Below, piece after piece: positions 28,475 through 37,857 of a stretch of DNA of 64,000 nucleotides. The notes under the pieces are model-generated. The model was not told where the DNA came from and made no database searches. It saw only the letters and a program-made list of their open reading frames with translations. The stretch is taken from the NCBI RefSeq assembly GCF_002157225.2, contig NZ_CP020038.1, positions 5,300,501 through 5,364,500 on the forward strand. The letters run 5' to 3'. A program made the position numbers and the translations under genes. This DNA comes from Agarilytica rhodophyticola. Its GTDB lineage: Bacteria > Pseudomonadota > Gammaproteobacteria > Pseudomonadales > Cellvibrionaceae. Numbering within the stretch: position 1 is the stretch's first letter; each line of letters starts with the position of its first letter.

Positions 28475-30217
28475 TTATTTATTACGCTCATAAATAAAAC
28501 GGTTCTTCTCAGGATATGGGAAAACATTTTGGTAAACACCGTGTCTAATCTGATTTTGTTTTTCTTGCCAAAACTTGTAATCCAATAACTCTCTATGCTT
28601 TTCTAAAAAAGGCTCGCGGTATTCCGGTTTTACCAATACAAATTTTAAAAATTGTTCGGGAAAAACGTCTCGAGGATTTATGTGATACCAGGGTTTATCA
28701 GAAAATTCATCCACTTCATTGGTAGCTTCGGGTATCTTACGAAAATTCATATCGGTCATATATTCGATTTCGTCATAGTCATAGAACACCACGCGCCCAT
28801 GACGTGATACACCGAAATTTTTTAGCAGCATATCACCAGGGAAAATATTAACTGCAATCATATGCTTGATGGCATCACCAAAATCTTGAATGGCATTTCG
28901 TGTCTGCGCTTGGGTAGCATTATGTAGGTAAATATTCAAAGGCGTCATACGCCGCTCAATATATAAATGTTTAATAACAACCTTGTCTCCCTCAATTTCA
29001 ATTTTAGAAGGTGCTACTCGGTGCAAATAATCTAAAAGCACCTGGCTAAAACGGCTGCGGGGTAAGCCAACATGAGAATATTCTAGAGTATCGGCCATTC
29101 GTCCCACTCGGTCATGCAATTTGACCAGCATATATTTTTCTTTAATTTTTTCTTCGGTTGTTTCTTTTTCTGGCGGAAACTTATCTTTAATGAGTTTAAA
29201 TACATAAGGGAAAGAGGGTAAGGTAAATACCGCCATCACCATCCCTTCAATGCCTGGCGCCTGTACTAAATTATCGGTACTATTATCTAAGTGTTCTAAA
29301 AATTCTCGATAAAACTGGGTTTTTCCATGTTTTTGGAAACCGATATGGGTATAGAGTTCAGTGCGGGATTTACTCACTAATAGCCGCTGTAAGAAACTGA
29401 CTAGGTCAGCGGGAGACTCAGTTTCCACCATAAAGTAGGCGCGAGCAAAACCAAACAACACATTTAATTCTCTAAGATCAAGGATTAAAGTATCGAGATA
29501 TAGGCTACCGTTTTCATTGTTGAGTACCGGTATGCAAAAGGCCTGATCGCCATAGTCGGTAACAATCCGACCGATAATATAAGCCGCTTTATTTCTAAAA
29601 AATGGCTTGTTGACAACATCAAAATGAAATTTTGTATCGCGACGAACTTCAAACTTAGACGTCTTTAAATAACGCCTTACTACAAGTTGTATATCGCGCG
29701 CTAAATCTTCATAAGGCACATTAAAGCTAAAATCATGCATAATTTGAGTCAATGTTTCATTAATACCACTGACATCACAGTTATACATATTGATGGTAGG
29801 TGAATTTACCTGGATATCACTGGATAACAGTGATGAGCGCACAAAGATATTATCGTTGTTGTAGTAACGGCGGTGGTGAGTACGGCAGAAAACTGAATTG
29901 TAATAACTTTCCGCGAGTTTCGGCTGCTGATGGCTCTTCAAATATTCGGCATATTTGGCTCTTATCTCACGCCATAAATTTTCTTCTAAGAGTTCTTTAC
30001 GCTCACCAATAATCTCTTTGAGATAATTACAGGTTTCTTTTATTCTTATATCGTAGCCCTGTATACGATCTTTTGATGCTGCCTGAATTCCCTTCCAGTC
30101 ACCCTGTTCAAACAGTCTTGGGGCTTTAGCTGTATGAGAATTAAAGGTACGAAAATCGCGATCAAAACCATCCATTATCAAAGTTGCGATCCGTTCTACT
30201 AAAGAATTCTTATCCAA
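28475..30217 (-). CDS. aceK: Isocitrate dehydrogenase kinase/phosphatase
   Basis: The 580-aa protein matches AceK, which phosphorylates and dephosphorylates isocitrate dehydrogenase to divert isocitrate into the glyoxylate shunt. Visible blocks are FEQGDWKGIQAASKDRIQGYD near residue 36, SYYNSVFCRTHHR near residue 105, then in the catalytic half VFTLPSFPYVFKLIKDKFPPEK near residue 335 and FGVSRHGRVVFYDYDEIEYM near residue 462. The kinase-like Asp and metal ligands lie in the last of these. The first codon is TTG, which fits the alignment start. It converges on aceA and is not in an operon with it, unlike in E. coli. Confidence 0.96.
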   Translation of the reverse strand: MDKNSLVERIATLIMDGFDRDFRTFNSHTAKAPRLFEQGDWKGIQAASKDRIQGYDIRIKETCNYLKEIIGERKELLEENLWREIRAKYAEYLKSHQQPKLAESYYNSVFCRTHHRRYYNNDNIFVRSSLLSSDIQVNSPTINMYNCDVSGINETLTQIMHDFSFNVPYEDLARDIQLVVRRYLKTSKFEVRRDTKFHFDVVNKPFFRNKAAYIIGRIVTDYGDQAFCIPVLNNENGSLYLDTLILDLRELNVLFGFARAYFMVETESPADLVSFLQRLLVSKSRTELYTHIGFQKHGKTQFYREFLEHLDNSTDNLVQAPGIEGMVMAVFTLPSFPYVFKLIKDKFPPEKETTEEKIKEKYMLVKLHDRVGRMADTLEYSHVGLPRSRFSQVLLDYLHRVAPSKIEIEGDKVVIKHLYIERRMTPLNIYLHNATQAQTRNAIQDFGDAIKHMIAVNIFPGDMLLKNFGVSRHGRVVFYDYDEIEYMTDMNFRKIPEATNEVDEFSDKPWYHINPRDVFPEQFLKFVLVKPEYREPFLEKHRELLDYKFWQEKQNQIRHGVYQNVFPYPEKNRFIYERNK

Positions 30218-30574
30218 AATGAATACCCTACATTTTAATTAGCGGATTTAACTCACTAGTGTAATTAGTCGGTTACTCCCAAGCAATACCTGAATGGAGT
30301 TTAGACAAATCAAAGGCAAATGCGAGATCTTCCTAGGCTTTTGACTTCGCACTTTTAAAAAAGGTGTGACACCGAAGCTGGTGTATCAAAACATAGCAAC
30401 ACTTTGCAGAAACTTAATATCAAGCCGGGAAGTTATCAATCAGAAGTAATTATGATGTTAAGACACTGACGTATTAATGCAGTACAGTATTTGTGCAGTG
30501 ATAACGGCAACCAACTTATAGCCAGGTACACTATGAGCGGCGCCGTTATATTAGATCTATTGAAGAGAATTTGA
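30218..30574. other. Intergenic region upstream of aceK
   Basis: A 357-base gap between the subtilase stop and the aceK start, both on the minus strand. It should hold the aceK promoter and the end of the subtilase transcript. No clear hairpin with a T-run and no ORF with a ribosome site was seen. Confidence 0.45.
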
Positions 30575-33466
30575 CTAACGAATGATTGAGCGACTGCCTT
30601 TCTTCTCGGTTGGGCTGAGGAATAGAATTTCCGTCGTTCCATTTGCCTGTAGCGAACTTGACCGTTGAGCAGCAACTGATACAACTTCTTGATCAAAATT
30701 TATCGATTTACTCAAATCAATACTGCCCGTCATTTGCGTTTGCGCGCTGACATCCAGAAGATCTTTAATACTGGCTCTATAATTGAATGTGTTGTCGCCA
30801 TCAAACCTAATAATATCAAGTAAGTTAATGGTCATAATCGAGTTGTCGAGGTAAGCATTTGCTGTCTTAACAAATGCAGGGGGCATTGCCCCAGTAAGTG
30901 ACCGAATAATAACGTCTAAGTCATCATTCCTAGAAGCTCTAAAAGCGCCTTCATGTTGAACCGTAATGTGGTAATCATCAATATTATCTTCATCAAGATC
31001 GATCCACATTTCAAACTGTTTAAAGCCAAAATTAGCCCAATCTTCGTTGGCATTGATGCCGAGTTCGAGGAACCCTTTATCTGATAAACGAAACCCCATA
31101 CTTTTGATACCATTGGGTTCAGAGCTATTATCCCGGTGGAAAGCTAAGGTATAAGGGTGAACAATGGCATCACCAAAGGCATTGTTTCTCAATTGGAATA
31201 TGCCATTTTGCTTGCTTACATTAAGTTTAGATGCGGGGTTAACGATAGCCATATAGCCCACTCGCATCATTTCTTCATCACTACGAACCAATAACCAACC
31301 ATCTACCTCATTTCTTCTAGATCCTTGTAGCTTATTGGCATTAATATGCATATTAACTGGAATGCGCTCTGATTGCCCCGCGCCCACATATACCTCACTA
31401 TTAACACTTATTTGCATAACACCGTCGGGTAAACGTTGATTTGGAGCATGCTCAATGCGATACCTCTTTCCGTAGTTAGACATGTTGGTAATAGTCATAT
31501 AACGCGTTGCTGAAGCATTGTATTCAGGATTAATTACCCCAAATCCAACCCCACCGGGATAAACATAGCTAGTGGCTTGCAATGCTTTTTCAATATTCAC
31601 AACGCCAGTACCTTGTAAACTGAGTGGTGGACTGAGATCAGGCTGATTATATAATTTTGCCGGTGTCGTTGTGTTTTGGATGATGGCTTTAATTGCTGGA
31701 GGAGCCAAATTAGGAAATTTTTCTTTTAGTAAAGCAACCATGCCCGCTACTTGTGGTGCAGCCATTGAGGTTCCATTGCTTATATCTACTCCATCACCTG
31801 TGCGAGCAGTAGCAGAAGTAATATTAAAACCCGGTGCGGATACATCGGGTTTAAATAAACCTGATGGCCCTGGGCCTCTAGAACTAAAACTTGCAATAAC
31901 ATCAGCAGCAGTTGTATAGGCTTTTACATTGTCCTTTGACAGCTCAGCGACTACCTTATAATTATCTAATTCTTGGTCTAATTGCTTGTATTCTTCGGAT
32001 GTGATATCCAAGACAGGTATACCTTCTACGTTGCCATCCGATGGTGCAATAATATCTGCCATTAATGGTATGCGATCAGAAACTAAAATGAGAGCACTCG
32101 CTCCAGCTCTTTTAAGGTTATCAACCTTTACAAAAAATGGGCAGCTAAAAAAGTCATCAAATGTAACCACAATACGGCCATTGATATCACTGTCAGAAGG
32201 GGGGTCACAAGCATCAAAAGGTGTCATTTTGACGACTTCCCCAACAATGGGAGTTGTAATCGCGGGAATAAGCTGAGTTTCAAAGAGCGAGGCAAATATA
32301 TCAAAACGCCGACCTGATTCAGATGAAAAAGGAATAAATGTTCTAGGCATATTGCCAACCGCGCTGGCGGCTACAAGAATAGCATCCTCAACAGTAGCGC
32401 CAATATCATTGATATTATAAGGAATATTATTACCATTATTCGCTGCGGCTAAAACGACCGACACACCACTATCAATTACATTTTTCACCGCGACAGTTGA
32501 AGGTGTATTCAAGCCCCCGAATGAAATACCAAAGCTGAGGTTTAGAACAGTTGCTGAGTCACTCATATCTCCATCTTGATTAGGGTCTATAGCCATTTCG
32601 ATGGCCTCAACAACTTTATTTCTGTTTTCGTCAATGACATCTCGATCATCAGAAAAAACTTTGTATGCTAATATACTTGCTTCTGGCGCGATTCCTGGCC
32701 CCACGATGCCTTCGATACCATTACCCGCTGCAATACCCGCTACATGAGTGCCATGACCTCGATAGTCCATAGGATTTTCATCAGGGATGGCACTGAAGCT
32801 ATCGGAAGCGTTACCTACAAAATCATACCCCCCTATCACTCGCCCTATGGGGAATGAACCTGGTTCGATAGCGTCGGGGGGATTTTGTAAATAGTTGCCA
32901 TCACCACCGAAATCTTTGTGGGTGTAATCAATACCTGTATCGAGGATACCAATTACTTGACCTTTACCCTTAAAACCTAAGTCATGAGCGCGAGCGCCGC
33001 CAATCCATGGAGTACTATAATTTCGCTGAGGGCGGATAGAAGGTTTAGCAATGATTGACTTAATTCCATCTATTTCATAAATCTTAGCTAGTTGATCTTT
33101 TGTCGCAACAACACTAAAACCAATATCCACCAGAACAACGGGGTCTGTTGGTTGAAAACCTAAAGCAGTCAGTTCATCCATTTTTTTTGCGATAGCTTTT
33201 TTTAAAAAATTAACACGCTCCATTTTTTGTTTGGAGGTGAGTATTTTACCCATATTTTCCTGCTTTTTTATCCATGGAATCAATGACTGCAATTCCATCC
33301 GAACAAAATGTTCTGTTGCTTTTTGGTTTGATAGGTTTATTTTTTCATGGTTAGTAGCATTATTTAACAATGATGTATCAGATGCGAACACAGGCTTAGA
33401 TAGAGAAGTCACAAAAGGAAGTGCTGCGAGAATAGATAAAAATATTTTATGGCGATTAAAAATCAT
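30575..33466 (-). CDS. Secreted subtilisin-like serine protease with PA insert
   Basis: The 963-aa protein has a signal peptide (cleavage after about residue 29, VFAS-D), a propeptide-like region to about residue 150 and an S8 domain. The triad is visible: Asp176 in GILDTGIDY, His238 in YRGHGTHVAG and Ser567 in NGTSMAAPQVAG. A protease-associated (PA) domain sits between His and Ser, about residues 400-510, as in lactocepin-like subtilases. The last 300 residues are beta-rich and include YMTITNMSNYGKRYRIEH, a Fn3-like region. It is exported, probably to degrade extracellular protein. A ribosome site (GGAG at about 9 bases) supports the start. Confidence 0.93.
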   Translation of the reverse strand: MIFNRHKIFLSILAALPFVTSLSKPVFASDTSLLNNATNHEKINLSNQKATEHFVRMELQSLIPWIKKQENMGKILTSKQKMERVNFLKKAIAKKMDELTALGFQPTDPVVLVDIGFSVVATKDQLAKIYEIDGIKSIIAKPSIRPQRNYSTPWIGGARAHDLGFKGKGQVIGILDTGIDYTHKDFGGDGNYLQNPPDAIEPGSFPIGRVIGGYDFVGNASDSFSAIPDENPMDYRGHGTHVAGIAAGNGIEGIVGPGIAPEASILAYKVFSDDRDVIDENRNKVVEAIEMAIDPNQDGDMSDSATVLNLSFGISFGGLNTPSTVAVKNVIDSGVSVVLAAANNGNNIPYNINDIGATVEDAILVAASAVGNMPRTFIPFSSESGRRFDIFASLFETQLIPAITTPIVGEVVKMTPFDACDPPSDSDINGRIVVTFDDFFSCPFFVKVDNLKRAGASALILVSDRIPLMADIIAPSDGNVEGIPVLDITSEEYKQLDQELDNYKVVAELSKDNVKAYTTAADVIASFSSRGPGPSGLFKPDVSAPGFNITSATARTGDGVDISNGTSMAAPQVAGMVALLKEKFPNLAPPAIKAIIQNTTTPAKLYNQPDLSPPLSLQGTGVVNIEKALQATSYVYPGGVGFGVINPEYNASATRYMTITNMSNYGKRYRIEHAPNQRLPDGVMQISVNSEVYVGAGQSERIPVNMHINANKLQGSRRNEVDGWLLVRSDEEMMRVGYMAIVNPASKLNVSKQNGIFQLRNNAFGDAIVHPYTLAFHRDNSSEPNGIKSMGFRLSDKGFLELGINANEDWANFGFKQFEMWIDLDEDNIDDYHITVQHEGAFRASRNDDLDVIIRSLTGAMPPAFVKTANAYLDNSIMTINLLDIIRFDGDNTFNYRASIKDLLDVSAQTQMTGSIDLSKSINFDQEVVSVAAQRSSSLQANGTTEILFLSPTEKKGSRSIIR

Positions 33467-34305
33467 TTTATTTTTCTCCAGTATTAATGATTAATAGTTT
33501 ATGAGTTAATTAAGGTTTGAATACGTTTACACTGAGACTGCGAAGTTAAAAAATCAATTAGATATTTGCAAACTTACCGGCAAATGGCCGCTGTGGAAAA
33601 TAGTTGTTTGATAATGTCACTAGGATTCTACCGATGATTTTCTTACGCAACGTTTTAATAATGCTGTATAGATATTTAATAGCATAGTAATTTTGTTAAT
33701 TTGATGGAGTTCACAACTCAAAAATATTAAATTAATTATTTTTAAAAGCTTATATTTAGATGGCTAGACAATATATAACTTCTATTAATTCCAAGGGTAA
33801 ACTGGCCTAACCGGAGATCTTTCATTTAATATTATTTCAAAAAATTTTCAGTAAAATATCTTACTAGCAATCGTCCTTACATGGATTTGCGTTCATTAAT
33901 GCGATTATAATTTTTATACATCTTGCCCTGACAGCACAACATTCTATTAATAAATAGTTATATTTATTCTAAAGTACAGTATGTAAAAAAGATTAATATA
34001 ATTTGTATTGATTATGTATCAGTAAATAGCAATTTTTAACTTAGAAGCTCGATTCCCCATATTACTAACTCATAGAAAACCGAGTTATGACATACTAATG
34101 CCTGTTCACACTAATTTTAATAGAATATGGTATGGAAATTACTTATGACCATGAAATGTATAAAAAACACAATAAAGTGGAGCGTTCATTTCGCACCTTA
34201 AAGTGTTTTTGAAGAATTTTCAGCTGGCTTGATAAGCTGGATATTTTTTTAGTCTTTTACTCACTTTCTATCAATTGCTGACAAACCAGTTAGTATGAAC
34301 AGACA
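33467..34305. other. AT-rich intergenic region upstream of the subtilase
   Basis: This 839-base stretch carries the subtilase promoter and the end of the AddA-like gene, both on the minus strand. Many stops occur in all frames and no gene is supported. A weak plus-strand hairpin (TCAGCT/AGCTGG) followed by seven T lies near 34220-34252 but no plus-strand gene precedes it. Confidence 0.45.
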
Positions 34306-37300
34306 TCAGTCATATTCCAACCAACGACCAAGCATCGGAAAATAAAGCGCTAACTTGATATTGTTATAGCCTAATTTTTCTATCGCAAAGCGATATTGAT
34401 ACATAACCTTTCTATAACGCGACTTCTCTGTAGCCATAAAGCTTTCTATAGATTCACCGCTTTTAGGTTGACCTGTCTTGTAATCGATAATCCATGTAGT
34501 CTCACCATCATATAGTAGCAAATCAACGATAAAATGATTCACTCCTTCTGACGAATTCACCGAAATTTCAAATTCACAATAACGTTGTGGGTGGTCATTG
34601 GAGAAAATCCAGTGTCTGTCTTTATCTTCTACAAGATTAGTCAAGCTTACTTGAATTTTTTCTAAAGCCGATTCTAAATCAACTGCCGCTAGACCAGCAC
34701 TCATAAGCTGAGCCTGCCACATAGCTCGGCAATTTTCAAAGTTGTGCTCATGCCAACTTTTCAAAAGTTCAATATTGCACTCCTGTAAAATGCGATGAAT
34801 CAATGTGCCTATAATACGAGGAACATGATCTACAGGTTCTCGATAATTTATTCGAACATTGTCATGCTCGAAGAAGGGAATGTAATCTTTTAATATTTCC
34901 CCATGAGGCAGTAATGGTAAACTCCAGTTTTCTTGTAAACGCGTTAAAACCTTAGGATTATCATCATTATCTAGCTCTTCATTATTGACAGAGGTGTTAT
35001 ACCCATCGTCTAGGCTATATTCTTGTATCTGTGTTTTTATCGCTTGCCATATTGGATGAATCAAAGTCCCCTTGCGAGGGGTTTTATACGCCATCTCATC
35101 TTTAGGGTTAGAACTAACTTGAGTGATGAGATGAAGACTTACTTTAGCGCGTGTACAGGCGACATACAGTAAACGACAGGCTTCATTCTCTTCTTTTTTT
35201 CTTTCAACATGCATAAGATGCTGATAAACACGATCTTCATCTTTACCGCTGGCTTTAATAGGCGCTAATACCAGCTCTTGATCACCAGATAAACTTACAC
35301 GCTGATACCAGCGCAGAAGCTCAGGATCGAGGTTGCGAGATGCTTTATGTAAGCCCGGCAAAATAACAGTATCAAACTCCAAGCCCTTAGATTTATGAAT
35401 CGTCATAATCTGCAAACTATCATCACTATCAGGATCAGGCACAGCAAATAACTTCTGCACGCCTTTTTGAAGCATATCTTTTTTCTGTAGCACAGTGCTT
35501 TCTTCTAGCTTTTCTAGCAACTCAAAAAATAACTCTACATTTTGTTTATCCTGTTGATTTTGCAAACATGCAGGCCCCCCAAGAGAAAGCCACGTACCTT
35601 CAACCCACAAACGCAAATCTTTGCGCTGAGCCTGCTCAATAGCCTGCTGCAAAACAGCTACTACGCGTAGTAAACGTTGCTGACCAGAATTAGACAATAG
35701 ATGAATTTTTGCCATGTCTTGTTGCATCAAAGGAGAGGATGAGGACTGTAGAAATAAATCTCCTTGTAATTCAGTATTACTAGCTTTTTCCACTGGTACA
35801 TCTAACAGCCAAGTTAACTGCTGAATAAGTGTGGGCAATACATTTGAATTTATACCAAGATTAGCAACGATCTCTAGATCAGCCAAAGATAAGCCACACC
35901 AAGGTGCACGTAAAACAGATAGCCAAGCCACACGATCACTTGGCCACAACATCGCGTGAGTTAGAGCCATCAAATCTTGCACAACATAATTGTCAGCGAG
36001 GTTCTCGATATCCACTGCTCGATATTTATATCCTGCTTTCGTCAGCTCACTTGCAATAGCCGATGCATGATGTCGCGTACGCACCAGTATCGCAATACTG
36101 CCGTCAGGCTTACGCTGTTTTGCCTGTCGCACAAGCTCGACCGTTAAAGCACCTTCACTATCGTTGAAGTCATATTCATCACTAATACCATGAACACATA
36201 CAGCATTATCTATGTTAACCTGGCTAAACGCCTGAGAATGAGCATAAGTAACAGCGCCTACTGTAATATCATTACGAGCCGGAAAAGATTTAGCAAAGGT
36301 ATGATTTACCCAATCAACTACAGAGAAATCACTGCGGAAATTTGTTTTTAGACGAATTGCTTGTAAGTCAACATCGCCTAAACCACGCTCGATACAATCT
36401 AAAAATAAACCAACATTGCTGCCACGGAAGCCGTAAATAGATTGCATTGCATCACCGACACAGAACAAGCTGCGACCGTCCCCCTGTTGCCAGCCATCTG
36501 TCAAACGTGTCAGCAACTCAATTTGAGCAGGAGATGTGTCCTGAAATTCATCAACAAGAATATGTTGTATTTTATAATCTAAGGCTAAAGCTAAGTCAGA
36601 TGGTTGTGATAAGCCTCCTAAGGCCATACGTGCACGGATACTTATTTCGGAAAAATCAACACTGTTTTTTTCCTGAAACTGAACAGTTAAATAAGCAGCG
36701 AGAATTGGTAACACCTGAATAAAAGCATCCAAAAGCGCCGCTTGATCTTGATCGTATTCAATACTAGGAAAACGTTTAATATCAGTAAAATACTCTGCCA
36801 AACCATCTATTTCGCTAAGGCTTTCAATAAGCTTTAAACAGCGATTTTTTTGGCTCTGTAAAAATGCTTTCTCTTCTTTATTTTTACTGGTAGGAAAACC
36901 ATTTTTCTTTGTTAAAGATTTGCGCCACTCATTTTTATCAGTAAAGAGTAGATTAACTATTGCCTGCCATTGTTTGATCCCTTTATCAGAAGTATCAGGC
37001 AAGTTATTGTTATCCACATCCATATTTAAGCATGCTAATAGGGGCGAGTCATCACTCAACTTAGATATTTCAGATGCGGCAAATGAAACTAGCTGCAATA
37101 ATTCACAAACCTGTTCCGTCGACAAACAATCTTTGACCTTGGTAACACCATCGCGACAAACATTTTCTAAATTTTCTTGTAAGCGCGGCAAGATACCTTG
37201 TCGCTGCTGCTGTGGATTCAAGCCTGAGCCAAAAAGTTGCAGCCAAGATTCGCGCTGATGAAGCATACGCACGAAATACTGTTCCAACTTTTGGGTATTA

Positions 37301-37857
37301 TTATCCAATAAACTTAATATTAAGGCTAAGGCTTCACTCCAGGGAGCATCGCTCTCTAATGTCTGTAAAAATTGTCTAACCGTTTCTAAAAATAATTCTT
37401 CAGTATCATCACTCACCTGTGGCGCAGAGGCAAATGAAGAGTGCCACGGTAAAGTATTGGCAAGTCCTGCGCATAAGCTATCAAAGGTGAGGATTTGTAA
37501 GCGATTAGGATTATCGAGAATATTCCAGTTATTGTGCTCATCCATAATTAACACATCATTGGCTAATTGCCATGTCATACGACGATGGGCTTCTTCTGGT
37601 ATAGCACTGTGTTTTGTTGTATGTAAAGCATTAATAATACGTTCACGCATTTCACCAGCCGCTTTACGGGTGAAGGTAATTGCCAAAACTTCTTCAGGTT
37701 TACGCACGCGAGTGAGCAACCCTAAAAAACGCTGTGTCAATAGTTCGGTTTTACCGCTGCCAGCGGGCGCTTCACAAATAATAGATGAATCTAGATCAAG
37801 TGCATCCAAACGCTGCTGGGCATCAATCACACCATTATTATCAACCACCTTACTCAA
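34306..37857 (-). CDS. AddA-like UvrD-type helicase/nuclease
   Basis: The 1183-aa protein is a superfamily 1 helicase of the AddA/RecB class. It has Walker A APAGSGKT at residues 30-37, VLAITFTRKAAGEMRERI (motif Ia) near residue 58, HILVDEFQDTSPAQ (motif II) near residue 435, GDAMQSIYGFRGS (motif III) near residue 467 and MTIHKSKGLEFDTVILPG (motif V) near residue 840. The C terminus has a RecB-type nuclease block, FIVDLLLYDGETTWIIDYKTG. It probably acts with the overlapping partner gene in processing double-strand DNA ends for recombination. Start and upstream stop overlap by 4 bases (ATGA), a sign of coupled translation. Confidence 0.92.
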   Translation of the reverse strand: MSKVVDNNGVIDAQQRLDALDLDSSIICEAPAGSGKTELLTQRFLGLLTRVRKPEEVLAITFTRKAAGEMRERIINALHTTKHSAIPEEAHRRMTWQLANDVLIMDEHNNWNILDNPNRLQILTFDSLCAGLANTLPWHSSFASAPQVSDDTEELFLETVRQFLQTLESDAPWSEALALILSLLDNNTQKLEQYFVRMLHQRESWLQLFGSGLNPQQQRQGILPRLQENLENVCRDGVTKVKDCLSTEQVCELLQLVSFAASEISKLSDDSPLLACLNMDVDNNNLPDTSDKGIKQWQAIVNLLFTDKNEWRKSLTKKNGFPTSKNKEEKAFLQSQKNRCLKLIESLSEIDGLAEYFTDIKRFPSIEYDQDQAALLDAFIQVLPILAAYLTVQFQEKNSVDFSEISIRARMALGGLSQPSDLALALDYKIQHILVDEFQDTSPAQIELLTRLTDGWQQGDGRSLFCVGDAMQSIYGFRGSNVGLFLDCIERGLGDVDLQAIRLKTNFRSDFSVVDWVNHTFAKSFPARNDITVGAVTYAHSQAFSQVNIDNAVCVHGISDEYDFNDSEGALTVELVRQAKQRKPDGSIAILVRTRHHASAIASELTKAGYKYRAVDIENLADNYVVQDLMALTHAMLWPSDRVAWLSVLRAPWCGLSLADLEIVANLGINSNVLPTLIQQLTWLLDVPVEKASNTELQGDLFLQSSSSPLMQQDMAKIHLLSNSGQQRLLRVVAVLQQAIEQAQRKDLRLWVEGTWLSLGGPACLQNQQDKQNVELFFELLEKLEESTVLQKKDMLQKGVQKLFAVPDPDSDDSLQIMTIHKSKGLEFDTVILPGLHKASRNLDPELLRWYQRVSLSGDQELVLAPIKASGKDEDRVYQHLMHVERKKEENEACRLLYVACTRAKVSLHLITQVSSNPKDEMAYKTPRKGTLIHPIWQAIKTQIQEYSLDDGYNTSVNNEELDNDDNPKVLTRLQENWSLPLLPHGEILKDYIPFFEHDNVRINYREPVDHVPRIIGTLIHRILQECNIELLKSWHEHNFENCRAMWQAQLMSAGLAAVDLESALEKIQVSLTNLVEDKDRHWIFSNDHPQRYCEFEISVNSSEGVNHFIVDLLLYDGETTWIIDYKTGQPKSGESIESFMATEKSRYRKVMYQYRFAIEKLGYNNIKLALYFPMLGRWLEYD

